Source: Bradyrhizobium zhanjiangense
Lineage (GTDB): Bacteria > Pseudomonadota > Alphaproteobacteria > Rhizobiales > Xanthobacteraceae
Direction of reading: 5' to 3'
Assembly (NCBI RefSeq): GCF_004114935.1
Contig: NZ_CP022221.1
Location: 8,577,001 to 8,641,000 of the forward strand
Length of the DNA stretch: 64,000 nt
A program made the position numbers and the translations under genes. This document shows positions 55,132-64,000 of the stretch, piece after piece. The notes beneath the pieces are model-generated. The model saw only the letters and a program-made list of their open reading frames with translations. It had not been told where the DNA came from and did not search any database. Positions within the stretch are counted from its first letter, which is position 1; each line of letters begins with the position of its first letter.

Positions 55132-56067
55132 CTAATCGGGGGTGGCGGGCTTCGGCAGTACGGCGTGGAACATCGATTTCATGCCGGACAGCATTTCATC
55201 GGCGACATTGGTTTTCGGCCGCTGCATGGTCGTGGTCGCGCCGGCGTCGGCACGCAGATCGAGCGGGGGTGCGATCACCGGCACAGGAATATCAGCCGGC
55301 GGCGTCACCCGATTCGGGTCGTCATTGCCGACCGAGGCCGTATAAGGCGGGTTGACCGGCGATGAGCCGCCATTGCCATAGGCCTCGGATGACGGCGTCG
55401 ACACCGTGATCGGCGGCGGCAGCGGACGCACCGGGGACGGCTCCGCGGTGATCACACGCGGGGCCTCCGGGATGCGGGCGGCTTCTCGCACAGCAGGCTC
55501 CGCCGGCCTTTCAGCGGGCTTGGTTTCGGAAGATTTGGTCTCGGCCGATTTGGCCTCAGCGGCCTTGCCCTCAGGCGATTTGCGCAGACGCTCGATCGCG
55601 GCGCGCACGAGGTCATTGGCGTCGGAGGTCGCGGCCGGCGAAGCTGCAGCCGGGGCCGAATTGGCCTCCACCACCGGGGCGGCAGCCGCAGGGGCGGACT
55701 TGGCGACCGCCTTCTCGCGTGCGGGGGTGCGGCCGCGCGGGCCGGTCTCGGCGGGAGCCACGTCTGCGGCCTTGGTCTCGGCAGCCGGCTGATGATCGGC
55801 AGGCTTCTCGGCCGCCGCCTTGTCCGTCACGTTCTTCTCGGAAACGCTCTTCTCGGAGACACCCTTGGCCTTGACGCCGGGTGCGGGAAGGTTGGCAGTG
55901 TCCGCCGGCTTGCCCTCACTGCCAGTCTTCGCAGGCGCGACCACGGTCGCAGGAGCATCAGGCGCGGGCTTGGCATTGATGTAGTGATTAACGATGTAAG
56001 CCCCGATGATCGTCGCGAGCACCGAGGGGAAGATATCCATCGAGATTTTAGCGAGGTATTTCAGCAT
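55132..56067 (-). CDS. Ala/Pro/Lys-rich single-pass membrane protein
   Basis: This 311-residue protein has one membrane helix near the start (ISMDIFPSVLATIIGAYIVN), then a long low-complexity tail with repeated ASP-x-Ala and ETK-type runs (for example SEKSVSEKNVTDKAAAEKPA) and a short ordered C-terminus (DEMLSGMKSMFHAVLPKPAT). I do not recognise it. It converges on the TPR gene. Confidence 0.75.
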   Translation of the reverse strand: MLKYLAKISMDIFPSVLATIIGAYIVNHYINAKPAPDAPATVVAPAKTGSEGKPADTANLPAPGVKAKGVSEKSVSEKNVTDKAAAEKPADHQPAAETKAADVAPAETGPRGRTPAREKAVAKSAPAAAAPVVEANSAPAAASPAATSDANDLVRAAIERLRKSPEGKAAEAKSAETKSSETKPAERPAEPAVREAARIPEAPRVITAEPSPVRPLPPPITVSTPSSEAYGNGGSSPVNPPYTASVGNDDPNRVTPPADIPVPVIAPPLDLRADAGATTTMQRPKTNVADEMLSGMKSMFHAVLPKPATPD

Positions 56068-56160
56068 TTCTCGGCCACTCCCCGCGCGATCTGATGCGGG
56101 AACTTTGGGGCATTGTGAGGGATCAACTGCGACGGATCGATGGCAAACAGTAACGCAAAC

Positions 56161-56445
56161 TTACGGTTTTAGCTCGATTTCAAGGAACACGATCTCGGTT
56201 GAGGTTTCGTTAAGTACGTCATGCTGGACGCCGGCCTTGCGGAAATAGGATTTGCCGGCCGCAAGCTGCGCCTTGGACCTCTCGCCGCCGGGCGCCACGA
56301 TGGTCATTTCCCCCGCCACCACGGGAACAATCACATAATCCATGCCGTGGGTGTGATGCCCGGTGGCGCTCCCCGGCGCAAGCCGCCACTCGGTCACACG
56401 AACCTGCTCGTTGTCGACCTGAACCTCGGACCTGGCGGCAAGCAT
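56161..56445 (-). CDS. Small cupin-domain protein
   Basis: This 94-residue protein has a cupin fold with the metal motif GSATGHHTHGMDYVIV (His-His and Glu/His ligands) and the second motif AGVQHDVLNETS. Likely a metal-dependent small-molecule binder; substrate unknown. It lies 22 nt downstream of the ChaA-like antiporter gene on the same strand. Confidence 0.85.
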   Translation of the reverse strand: MLAARSEVQVDNEQVRVTEWRLAPGSATGHHTHGMDYVIVPVVAGEMTIVAPGGERSKAQLAAGKSYFRKAGVQHDVLNETSTEIVFLEIELKP

Positions 56446-56467
56446 CGGGAACTCTCCTTATCGCGCC

Positions 56468-57565
56468 TCAGGGCACGAAGACCATGAACACGTAGACGGC
56501 AAATACCACCATATGGACCAGTCCGAACAGGACGTTGGTCCTGCCCGTGCCGAAGGTCAGCATGCTCAGGAAGAAGGTCAGGAGCAAAAGCACGCTGCCC
56601 TGGGCGTTGAGGCCGAGCTCGAGCTCCTTGTCGAGCGCGTAGGTGGCAACGCCGACGGCCGGGATGGTCAGCCCGATGGTGGCCAGCGACGACCCGAGCG
56701 CAAGGTTGATGCTCTTCTGGAGGTCGTTCCTGCGGGCCGCCGAAACGGCCGCGACGCCTTCCGGCATCAGGATCAGGAGGGCGACCAGAAGTCCGGTAAA
56801 GGCCGGCGGCGCACCGATCTTGGCCGCGACGGCGTCGACCACCAGCGAAAACTTCTTGGCGAGCAGCACGACCGCCAGTAGCGCAATCAGCAGCAGCACG
56901 ACGCTGAGCACCAACATCCGGCCCGATAGAAGCGCTCCACCGCTGCCGCCGTCCGCTCGCTCGTGAACGAAGTAATCCTTGTGCAGGACGGTCTGGGTGT
57001 AGAGAAACACCCCGTACAGCGCGAGCGTGACCACGTCGACGAAGCCGAGCTGAACCGCCGAATAGACCGGCCCGGGCGTGGTGGTGGTATAGTTCGGCAG
57101 AATCAGCGTGATGGTCGCAAGGGCGAACAGCACGCTGAGATAGACGTTGGCGCCGGACAGCTGAAAGCCCTGCTCGCGATAGCGCAGGCCGCCGATGAAG
57201 ATGCAGAGCCCGACGAGGCCGTTGCAGACGATCATGACCACGGCGAACACGGTGTCGCGCGCCAGTTCCGGCGCGGGCTTGTCGCCCAGCATGATCGTGG
57301 TGATCAGAGCCACCTCGATGATGGTCACCGACAGCGTCAGCACCAGCGTGCCATAGGGTTCGCCGACCCGCTCCGCGATCACCTCGGCATGATGAACCGC
57401 AGCGAATACCGTGCCGAACAGGATGACCAGAAGGACGATGGCGAAGACGAGCCCGGCCAGCGACAGCGTGAACACGTAGTCCGTCGCGCTGACGGCCGCG
57501 AACAACAGCACGGCCAGCGCCGGGAAGATCCAGGCCGACCGGGGCATCGGACTATGCGCGCTCAT
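56468..57565 (-). CDS. chaA: Calcium/cation:proton antiporter (ChaA family)
   Basis: This 365-residue membrane protein has about eleven helices and the CaCA signatures VTIIEVALITTIMLG and LILMPEGVAAVSAARRNDLQ with conserved Glu in the transport site. It would export Ca2+, K+ or Na+ for protons. The start at 57565 is MSAHSPMPRSAWIFPALAVL. Confidence 0.92.
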   Translation of the reverse strand: MSAHSPMPRSAWIFPALAVLLFAAVSATDYVFTLSLAGLVFAIVLLVILFGTVFAAVHHAEVIAERVGEPYGTLVLTLSVTIIEVALITTIMLGDKPAPELARDTVFAVVMIVCNGLVGLCIFIGGLRYREQGFQLSGANVYLSVLFALATITLILPNYTTTTPGPVYSAVQLGFVDVVTLALYGVFLYTQTVLHKDYFVHERADGGSGGALLSGRMLVLSVVLLLIALLAVVLLAKKFSLVVDAVAAKIGAPPAFTGLLVALLILMPEGVAAVSAARRNDLQKSINLALGSSLATIGLTIPAVGVATYALDKELELGLNAQGSVLLLLTFFLSMLTFGTGRTNVLFGLVHMVVFAVYVFMVFVP

Positions 57566-57614
57566 CCACTACTTCCATTTGCTTGAATGAGCAGTAGCAA
57601 ATCAGGCGCGAGAT

Positions 57615-59057
57615 TCAATGCCAGTGCAGGATCGGCGCGACCGGCAGCAGTGTCAGCAGCAGGAACAGCGGGATCAGCACGGCGCCGGCGCGCAAGAGAT
57701 AGCCGAAAAAGCTCGGCATCTCGACGCCGTTCTCGCTGGCGATGCTGCTCACCATGAAGTTCGGCGCGTTGCCGATATAGGTGAGCGCGCCCATGTAGAC
57801 CGCGCCCATGGAGATCGAGGCGAGCGTGCCCGAGAGCTCATGCATCAGCGCTTGCGGGTCGCCACCGGCGAGCTCAAAGAACAACAGATAGGTCGGCGCA
57901 TTGTCGAGGAACGCGGACATCAGGCCGGTGAACCAGAAATAGGCGACCTCGCGCGGCACACCGTCCGGCGCCGTCACAGCCGACAACAGCCAGGCGAAGG
58001 CGCCGTGATGTCCGGCATTGAGCATGGCAATGACCGGGATGATCGCGACAAAGATCCCCGCGAACAGTTTCGCGACCTCGCGGATCGGCTCCCAGGTGAA
58101 GCCGTTGGCCAGCCTGTGCTCGTCCGGCGTCAGCCACACCGACAGCGCCGCAATGGCCAGCAGCACCGAATTGCGGACGACGTCCTCCAGGTCCAGCTTG
58201 GTGCCGAGAATGTCGAACGCCACGCCGGGCTTCCACATCGCCGACGCCAGCAGGCTCACGACGATGGCCGCGATCAGCACCAAATTGACGAGACCGCGGA
58301 TGCGCGGCGGCTCCCCGCGGCCGGCTTCGCCGAGCGGCGGCTCGCTACGAAAGCGCCAGATATCAATGACAACGAAGATCGCGAGCAGCAGTCCGGCGAC
58401 GATTGCGGTCTGCAACCAGATGGTCCGTGTGGTCCAGAAGAAGTCGATGCCGTGCAGGAAACCGACGAAGAGCGGGGGATCGCCAAGTGGACTCAGCGCG
58501 CCGCCGACATTGGCGACCAGGATGATGAAGAAGATGATGACATGGGCGTTGTGACGCCGCGGACGGTTGGCGCGGATCAAGGGGCGGATCAGGATCATCG
58601 CGGCCCCCGTGGTGCCGACAATGCTCGCACCCAATGTGCCGAGCGCGAGGATGCCGACATTGGTCGCTGGCGTCGCCTTGATGTCGCCGGTGATGAGGAT
58701 CCCGCCGGCCACGACATAGAGCGAGAACAGCAGCACGATGAAGCCGAGATATTCGGCGAGCATGGCATGGACGAGCGCCGCCAGCGTTGCCATGCTGCCG
58801 GCAAACAGGACAAGCGCGGCGAGTGCCAGCAGCGACCAAGCTGCGGCTATCTTGCCGTAGTGATGATGCCAGAATTTTGGAAACAGCAGCGGCCCCAATG
58901 CGATCGATAGCAACAGACCGGCAAATGGCAGCGCATAGGGCCAGCGCATCGCCGCACCATCGAGCCCGGTCGCGGCCCATGCGTGTTGCGGCGACAGCGT
59001 GAGGATCGCGGCGAAGGTCAGGCTCCAGGGCCACGTGACGAGCCGTTTAGGATTCAA
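57615..59057 (-). CDS. Sodium:proton antiporter (NhaD/CitMHS-like)
   Basis: This membrane protein of about 480 residues has a signal-like first helix (LTFAAILTLSPQHAWA) and some twelve further helices with NVGGALSPLGDPPLFVGFLH and DNAPTYLLFFELAGGDPQAL, the motifs of the NhaD/arsenite-permease-like antiporters. I place the start at a TTG at 59057, with AAGGCG just upstream, which overlaps the end of the hydrolase gene by 11 nt; no good ATG is near. Confidence 0.85.
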   Translation of the reverse strand: MNPKRLVTWPWSLTFAAILTLSPQHAWAATGLDGAAMRWPYALPFAGLLLSIALGPLLFPKFWHHHYGKIAAAWSLLALAALVLFAGSMATLAALVHAMLAEYLGFIVLLFSLYVVAGGILITGDIKATPATNVGILALGTLGASIVGTTGAAMILIRPLIRANRPRRHNAHVIIFFIILVANVGGALSPLGDPPLFVGFLHGIDFFWTTRTIWLQTAIVAGLLLAIFVVIDIWRFRSEPPLGEAGRGEPPRIRGLVNLVLIAAIVVSLLASAMWKPGVAFDILGTKLDLEDVVRNSVLLAIAALSVWLTPDEHRLANGFTWEPIREVAKLFAGIFVAIIPVIAMLNAGHHGAFAWLLSAVTAPDGVPREVAYFWFTGLMSAFLDNAPTYLLFFELAGGDPQALMHELSGTLASISMGAVYMGALTYIGNAPNFMVSSIASENGVEMPSFFGYLLRAGAVLIPLFLLLTLLPVAPILHWH

Positions 59058-59844
59058 TGAAGCGCCTTGCCGTTTCGATCGCACCGAAAGCATCGAGATT
59101 GTCGTGTCCGCCGCCCGCGAAGCGAACGAACTGCTTCGGTTCATGTGCGAGCGCGAACAGACGCTCTCCGAACACGATCGAAATGGCAAGGTCATTGGTG
59201 CCATGCATCACCAGGAGCGGCACCGTGACGCGCGTGATGCGCTGGTCCGAATGGAACGGATCGCGCATCAGCAGGCGCACCGGAACGAACCAGAACGACG
59301 ACGCTGCAACGTCGACCGTCGACGTATAGGGGGCTTCCAGGATGAGCTTCCCGACATGATGCTCCGAGGCGAGCGCAACCGCCGCGCCCGTCCCGAGCGA
59401 AAAGCCCCAGGCGATGATTCGTTCCGCCGCGTAGCGCGCGATCGTGAAGGCGTAGGCGGCTGCGGCATCGCGCAGCAGGCCCTCTTCGCTCGGCGCACCG
59501 CTCGAGCCGGCGTAGCCGCGGTAGGACAGCGCGACGAGGCCGGTGCCGTCGGAGGTCATCGCCCTGAAACGGCTGACGCGGCCGGCGAGAAAATCGCCAT
59601 TGCCAGGAAAAAACAGGATCACGGGACGGCCAGGCTTCGCCGGCACGTGCCAGAGGATGACCTTCTCACCGTCGGACGTGGTCAGAATGTGCTCTTCCGC
59701 CTCGGGAAGGCCCGCGGCATCGGGGGCGGTGCGACCGACGGGCGGGATCGGAAACAGCATCTCGCGCTGCCGGACGTACAGCACGAGGAGACCGACGCAA
59801 TAGACGGTCACGAGCAGGATGGCGATCCACTTGACGATGGTCAT
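59047..59844 (-). CDS. Alpha/beta hydrolase
   Basis: This 265-residue protein has an N-terminal membrane anchor (MTIVKWIAILLVTVYCVGLL) and an alpha/beta-hydrolase domain with IIAWGFSLGTGAAVALAS (nucleophile Ser in G-F-S-L-G), TNDLAISIVFGERLF (acid) and GGHDNLDAFGA (His). It resembles BEM46-type serine hydrolases. Its gene is directly upstream of the antiporter and overlaps its start. Confidence 0.9.
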   Translation of the reverse strand: MTIVKWIAILLVTVYCVGLLVLYVRQREMLFPIPPVGRTAPDAAGLPEAEEHILTTSDGEKVILWHVPAKPGRPVILFFPGNGDFLAGRVSRFRAMTSDGTGLVALSYRGYAGSSGAPSEEGLLRDAAAAYAFTIARYAAERIIAWGFSLGTGAAVALASEHHVGKLILEAPYTSTVDVAASSFWFVPVRLLMRDPFHSDQRITRVTVPLLVMHGTNDLAISIVFGERLFALAHEPKQFVRFAGGGHDNLDAFGAIETARRFIES

Positions 59845-60044
59845 GATGCGCGGCCGGCCTTTCGGCTCACGGCTTGCGACCGCTCCGCAGCAATTTCATG
59901 ACATCGGGCCGAAGGCTCGTCGGAACAGCGCGGCAGCCGCACGCCGCCTTGTGGGCGGCGCGCTGCGCGCGCGTCGCTTTGGGGGGGCATGCGATGGGAC
60001 CGGTGCCATTCCTTGTTGATGGCCACGGTCCGTTTACTTCCGCG

Positions 60045-61442
60045 CTACATCGCCTTGACGATGTTCTCGGTGACCTTCTTGGCGTCGCCGAGCAGCATCA
60101 TGGTGTTGTCGCGATAGAACAGCGGATTGTCGATGCCGGCATAGCCGGAGGCGAGCGAGCGCTTGATGAACATCACGGTGCCGGCCTTCCAGACCTGGAG
60201 CACGGGCATGCCGTAGATCGGCGAGGTCTTGTCCTCCTCGGCGGCCGGGTTGGTGACGTCGTTGGCGCCGATCACGAAGGCGATGTCGGCCTGCGCGAAT
60301 TCGGAGTTGATGTCCTCCAGCTCGAACACCTCGTCATAGGGCACGTTGGCTTCGGCGAGCAGCACGTTCATGTGGCCGGGCATGCGGCCAGCGACCGGGT
60401 GAATGGCGTATTTCACCTCGACGCCTTCCTTCTTCAGCATGTCCGCCATCTCGCGCAGCGCATGCTGGGCCTGCGCCACCGCCATGCCGTATCCGGGCAC
60501 GATGATGACCTTGGAGGCGTTCTTCATAATGAAGGCAGCATCGTCGGCCGAGCCGAGCTTGGCGGGCTTCTGTTCGCCTGTAGCCCCGCCGGCGGCGGCG
60601 GTCTCGCCGCCGAAGCCGCCGAGGATGACCGAGATGAAGGACCGGTTCATCGCGTGGCACATGATGTAGGACAGGATCGCGCCCGAGGAGCCGACCAGAG
60701 CGCCGGTGATGATCAGCGCGGAATTGCCGAGCGTGAAGCCGATGCCGGCGGCGGCCCAGCCGGAGTAGGAGTTCAGCATCGAGATCACGACCGGCATGTC
60801 GGCGCCGCCGATCGGGATGATCATGAGCACGCCGAGCAGGAGTGCCAGGATCACGTTGAGCCAGAAGAACACCGGGCTGCCGGTCATCACCAGGCCGACG
60901 ATGCAGACGACCAGTGCAATCGCGAGCGCGATGTTGATGAGGTGCCGCGCCGGCAGGATGATCGGGGCGCCGCTCATGCGCGCCGAGAGCTTCAGGAACG
61001 CGATCACCGACCCGGTGAAGGTCAGCGCGCCGATCGCGACGCCGAGCGACATCTCGACCAGGCTCTGGGTGTGGATGTTACCGGGCGTGCCGATGTCGAA
61101 GGCTTCGGGCGCGTAGAACGCGCCGGCAGCGACCAGCACCGCGGCCATGCCGACCAGCGAGTGGAAGGCGGCAACCAGTTCCGGCATCGAGGTCATGGGC
61201 ACGCGGCGGGCGATCACCGCGCCGATGCCGCCGCCGATCGCGACCGCGAGGATCACGAGCACCCAGGCCACACCGTCGGCTGGCGGATGGCTCGCGAGCG
61301 TGGTGCCGACCGCGATCGCCATGCCGATCATGCCGAACAGATTGCCCTGGCGCGACGATGCCGGGCTCGACAGCCCGCGCAGCGACAGGATGAACAGCAC
61401 CCCCGCCACGAGATACAAGAATGCAGAGAGATTGGCGCTCAT
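60045..61442 (-). CDS. pntB: NAD(P) transhydrogenase subunit beta
   Basis: This 465-residue subunit has the membrane half (dII) plus the NADP-binding dIII (VIIVPGYGMAVAQAQHALRE, EDINSEFAQADIAFVIGAND). It couples proton entry to NADPH formation. The rest of the complex is encoded just upstream as two alpha subunits. Confidence 0.97.
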   Translation of the reverse strand: MSANLSAFLYLVAGVLFILSLRGLSSPASSRQGNLFGMIGMAIAVGTTLASHPPADGVAWVLVILAVAIGGGIGAVIARRVPMTSMPELVAAFHSLVGMAAVLVAAGAFYAPEAFDIGTPGNIHTQSLVEMSLGVAIGALTFTGSVIAFLKLSARMSGAPIILPARHLINIALAIALVVCIVGLVMTGSPVFFWLNVILALLLGVLMIIPIGGADMPVVISMLNSYSGWAAAGIGFTLGNSALIITGALVGSSGAILSYIMCHAMNRSFISVILGGFGGETAAAGGATGEQKPAKLGSADDAAFIMKNASKVIIVPGYGMAVAQAQHALREMADMLKKEGVEVKYAIHPVAGRMPGHMNVLLAEANVPYDEVFELEDINSEFAQADIAFVIGANDVTNPAAEEDKTSPIYGMPVLQVWKAGTVMFIKRSLASGYAGIDNPLFYRDNTMMLLGDAKKVTENIVKAM

Positions 61443-61481
61443 CTCAGGTCCCCATTAATCCCTTCAGCCCGAGGTGGCCGC

Positions 61482-61799
61482 TTACTTCGACTTCTTCTTG
61501 TACATCGCCAGCATGCGCTGGGTGACAAGGAAGCCGCCAAAAATGTTCACGCAGGCGAAGATGAGCGCGACGAAGCCGAAGCCGCGCGCCCAGCCCGAGC
61601 CGCTCGAAACCATGCCGACGCCGACCGCGAGCAGCGCGCCGACCACGATCACCGAGGAGATCGCGTTGGTCACGCTCATCAGCGGCGTGTGCAGCGCCGG
61701 CGTCACCGACCACACCACGAAATAGCCGACGAAGACGGCGAGAACGAAGATCGACAGCCGGAAGATGAAGGGGTCGACGACCTGTGCAACATGCTCCAT
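61482..61799 (-). CDS. pntAB: NAD(P) transhydrogenase subunit alpha part 2
   Basis: This 105-residue integral piece has three to four helices ([40 protein letters not shown]) matching the C-terminal membrane region of single-chain PntA. In alphaproteobacteria this part is a separate gene. Confidence 0.95.
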   Translation of the reverse strand: MEHVAQVVDPFIFRLSIFVLAVFVGYFVVWSVTPALHTPLMSVTNAISSVIVVGALLAVGVGMVSSGSGWARGFGFVALIFACVNIFGGFLVTQRMLAMYKKKSK

Positions 61800-61810
61800 G
61801 GCGACTCTCC

Positions 61811-62938
61811 TTAAACCTTCGGCTGGAAGTTCGGGTGGATCACGGCGCCGTCTTTCGTGAGCGCAGTGGCCTTGACGAGCTCGTCGTCCCAGTTGACGGC
61901 GAGCTTCTTCTCTTTCTTGTCGACCATGGTCTCGATGAAGGAGAACAGATTGCGTGCGTAGAGGCTGGAGGCCGAGGCCGCGACGCGCCCGGCGACGTTG
62001 GTGTAGCCGACGATCTTGATGCCATCGAGGTCGACGACCTCGCCGGCCTTGGCGCCCTCGACATTGCCGCCGCGCTCGACGGCGAGATCGACCAGCACCG
62101 AGCCCGGCTTCATCGACTTGACCATGTCAGCGCTGACGAGCTTCGGCGCCGGCCGGCCCGGGATCAGCGCGGTGGTGATCACGATGTCCTGCTTCTTGAT
62201 GTGCTCGGCGGTGAGCGCGGCCTGCTTGGCCTGATATTCCTTGGACATCTCCTTGGCGTAGCCGCCGGCCGTCTGGGCGTTCTTGAACTCCTCGTCCTCG
62301 ACGGCAAGGAATTTCGCACCGAGCGACTCGACCTGCTCCTTGGTGGCGGGCCGCACGTCGGTCGCGGTCACGACGGCGCCGAGACGGCGCGCGGTCGCGA
62401 TCGCCTGAAGGCCGGCGACGCCGACGCCCATCACGAACACCTTCGCGGCGGGCACGGTGCCGGCCGCCGTCATCATCATCGGGAAGGCGCGGCCGAAGGC
62501 CTCGGCGCCCTCGATCACGGCGCGATAGCCGGCAAGATTGGCTTGCGAGGACAGCACGTCCATCACCTGCGCGCGCGTGATGCGCGGCATCAATTCCATC
62601 GCGAAGGCGGAGACGCCGGCATCGGCCATCGTCTTCAGCGAGGCCTCGTTGCCGTAGGGATCCATGATGGCAATGACGAGTGCGCCGCGCTTGTATTGTG
62701 AAAGCTCCGACGCCTCGGGACGCTTCACCTTGATGATGATATCGGCGTCCTTGAGCGCGTCAGCGCTGACTGTGGCGCCCACGGCGGTGAATTCGGAATC
62801 CGGCAGGCCTGACTTGATGCCGGCGCCCGGCTCGACGGCGATCTCGGCACCGAGCGCCTTAAACTTCTTCACCGTATCAGGCGAAGCGGCGACCCGCGGC
62901 TCGAGCGGATCGATTTCCTTGGCAACGGCGATCTTCAT
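61811..62938 (-). CDS. pntAA: NAD(P) transhydrogenase subunit alpha part 1
   Basis: This 375-residue NAD-binding subunit (dI) starts [20 protein letters not shown] and contains [20 protein letters not shown] (Rossmann motif) and RVAAS/QSNLAGYR-like loops. It is the first gene of the pnt operon, 11 nt before pntAB. Confidence 0.96.
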   Translation of the reverse strand: MKIAVAKEIDPLEPRVAASPDTVKKFKALGAEIAVEPGAGIKSGLPDSEFTAVGATVSADALKDADIIIKVKRPEASELSQYKRGALVIAIMDPYGNEASLKTMADAGVSAFAMELMPRITRAQVMDVLSSQANLAGYRAVIEGAEAFGRAFPMMMTAAGTVPAAKVFVMGVGVAGLQAIATARRLGAVVTATDVRPATKEQVESLGAKFLAVEDEEFKNAQTAGGYAKEMSKEYQAKQAALTAEHIKKQDIVITTALIPGRPAPKLVSADMVKSMKPGSVLVDLAVERGGNVEGAKAGEVVDLDGIKIVGYTNVAGRVAASASSLYARNLFSFIETMVDKKEKKLAVNWDDELVKATALTKDGAVIHPNFQPKV

Positions 62939-63078
62939 AGGTCCTCCGGCGGCGCGGGACAGCGCACGCGCAAACTAAGCGTAACTCCCGCAGCGTTCGA
63001 TACCGGTTCTGGGACCGGCTTGTATGCAAGTATTCTGGGCAGCTGCTGCCGCTGGCGTGTGCAGCTACCGAAGACGGA

Positions 63079-63231
63079 TCAGGTGAGGAAAATCGCCATC
63101 AGGATCACGATGAGCGCGACCGAGGCCGTGCCGTACTTCACCAGCTTGATGAAGCCCTCATAGGTCTGCTCGTGCGCAACGTAGTCGTTGCCGTCGGCGG
63201 TGGTGTATGCCACTTCGCGATGGTCAGCCAT
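63079..63231 (-). CDS. aa3-type cytochrome c oxidase subunit IV
   Basis: This 50-residue single-helix peptide (MADHREVAYTTADGNDYVAH, then KLVKYGTASVALIVILMAIF) matches the bacterial subunit IV of aa3 oxidases, which packs beside the catalytic core. The other subunits are not in the window. In-frame sequence upstream of 63231 is not coding-like. Confidence 0.92.
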   Translation of the reverse strand: MADHREVAYTTADGNDYVAHEQTYEGFIKLVKYGTASVALIVILMAIFLT

Positions 63232-63328
63232 GGATTGTCCCCAGTCGAAAGTCGAATTCTTCGCTGGCAATACCGCAATAAACCGGACAGGGCAACGGCA
63301 CGGACGCGCAGTTTTCCCGCAAATGGAC

Positions 63329-63724
63329 TCATTTGGAATCCCAATGATCGCGGATCCAGCGGGCAAGGCTCTGCTCGCTGACTTCGCCTGCGGCGAGTGA
63401 GCCGATGATGATGGCAGCTTCCGCGGGATCAGGACTGAAGTCCGCGCTGTTCTTGCGGAGAAACGCCATCATCGTCAGGAAAGCGATGCGCTCATTTCCA
63501 TCGACGAATCCAACATTTTTCGCGAGGCCGAATGCATAGGCTGCGGCGAGTTCGTCCAGCGGCGCCTGCTCGGAGCTCCATTTGTCGAGCGGCCGCTCCA
63601 GCGCCGAGTGCAGCATGTCTTCGTCGCGTATTCCCGGCGCGCCGCCAAAGCGGCGAAGCTGTCGATTGTGAATGGCGACAGCCTGCGCGTAGCCAATCCA
63701 AAGCGGTTCCTGAAGCTCGTTCAT
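63329..63724 (-). CDS. Doc/Fic-family protein with a degenerate active site
   Basis: This 131-residue protein aligns with the death-on-curing (Doc) toxins: GAPGIRDEDMLHSALERPLD, ELAAAYAFGLAKN, FLTMMAFLRKNS. The Fic motif, normally H-x-F-x-(D/E)-G-N-K-R, reads VGFVDGNER at 71-79: Val replaces the catalytic His and Glu the Lys. It follows an AbrB-type antitoxin gene by 9 nt. It may be a detoxified toxin, a regulator, or act by another chemistry. Confidence 0.88.
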   Translation of the reverse strand: MNELQEPLWIGYAQAVAIHNRQLRRFGGAPGIRDEDMLHSALERPLDKWSSEQAPLDELAAAYAFGLAKNVGFVDGNERIAFLTMMAFLRKNSADFSPDPAEAAIIIGSLAAGEVSEQSLARWIRDHWDSK

Positions 63725-63733
63725 GCGAGCCGA

Positions 63734-63958
63734 CTACCTTGCTAGCGCTGCTATCGTGTCGCGATATTTGTCCATGATCCCGTCGGCGATTTCCATCGTT
63801 CGCGCGAAGTCGGGATCGTAGGGCAGCGCCTGGAAGCCGCCACCGGGTAGTTCCACGATGTGCAGTTGCTGGCCGCGCTTGAGGTCGAGGCGCTGCATCA
63901 GTTCGCGCGGAAGCAACAAACCATCCGAATTTCCGATCTTCTTGATCTCGATCTTCAT
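63734..63958 (-). CDS. AbrB/MazE-type antitoxin
   Basis: This 74-residue protein starts MKIEIKKIGNSDGLLLPREL, the swapped-hairpin AbrB DNA-binding fold, with an acidic C-terminus (DFARTMEIADGIMDKYRDTI) suited to bind and block a toxin. It is the first gene of a pair with the Doc-like gene. A palindrome at 63982-63999 lies just upstream and is probably its autoregulatory operator. Confidence 0.92.
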   Translation of the reverse strand: MKIEIKKIGNSDGLLLPRELMQRLDLKRGQQLHIVELPGGGFQALPYDPDFARTMEIADGIMDKYRDTIAALAR

Positions 63959-63981
63959 GGCCGAACCGTCGCTGAGGCTGT

Positions 63982-63999
63982 GTTATACAGATGTACAAC
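63982..63999. promoter_or_regulatory. Candidate AbrB-type operator of the toxin-antitoxin pair
   Basis: GTTATACAGATGTACAAC has the form GTTNTACA-NN-TGTANAAC, an 18-bp interrupted palindrome 24 nt before the antitoxin start. In minus orientation it contains TATAAC, a possible -10 box. Confidence 0.55.
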
Positions 64000-64000
64000 A

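Overview
The window looks like chromosomal DNA of a Bradyrhizobium-type alphaproteobacterium (Rhizobiales). Supporting signs are the high GC, the nnrS/nnrR-hemN-nirK-nirV denitrification cluster, a split pntAA/pntAB/pntB transhydrogenase, an aa3-type oxidase subunit IV peptide, FixJ- and NnrR-type regulators, many ABC importers without a local ATPase, and several families of palindromic intergenic repeats typical of that group. The species call is an inference from gene content and style, not from a database search. I saw no rRNA, tRNA, CRISPR array or phage.

Layout. 1-9.4 kb: a partial gene, a secreted Cys-rich peptide, purA with a proline-rich membrane protein, two paralogous EamA exporters around a small TetR-controlled cluster, and a Bug-type solute-binding protein. 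9.5-17.3 kb: a chemoreceptor, a D-2-hydroxyacid dehydrogenase, a CUT1-type sugar importer (binding protein and two permeases, no ATPase) and a secreted esterase-like protein. 17.5-21.2 kb: a MuiA-like protein, a FixJ-like regulator with an unusual receiver and an AraC regulator. 21.2-27.8 kb: the denitrification island. nnrS, nnrR, a DUF1858 gene, hemN, a small membrane protein gene, nirK and nirV are served by four sites of the form TTGNN-N4-NNCAA, which suggests one NO/low-oxygen regulon. 28-29.4 kb: a 3-oxoacid CoA-transferase pair. 29.6-33.05 kb: an AsmA-like gene with an IS5-type element placed exactly at its stop codon; the element carries a frameshifted transposase and a passenger gene.

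33.1-36.8 kb: dctA and a PrpF/4-oxalomesaconate-tautomerase-type isomerase, divergent from a LysR gene. 37.1-48.9 kb: a second ATPase-less CUT1 importer, converging on a glpD-potA-potB-potC operon that has no binding protein, preceded by a PAS-GGDEF-EAL protein, then an L-2-hydroxyglutarate-oxidase-like gene. 49-57.6 kb: two DUF465 peptides, small conserved proteins, a GGDEF protein, purE-purK, aqpZ, rpsU, a TPR protein, a cupin and a ChaA-type antiporter. 57.6-64 kb: an alpha/beta hydrolase-antiporter pair, the pnt operon, cytochrome oxidase subunit IV, and an AbrB-type antitoxin with a Doc-like partner that lacks the Fic catalytic histidine.

The items most worth following are the IS passenger gene whose stop codon is supplied by the IS target duplication, the Doc homologue with a broken Fic motif, the D-to-E receiver of the FixJ-like protein, the NnrR-box regulon with its two small uncharacterised members, and a composite repeat family that supplies the stop codon of scoA.
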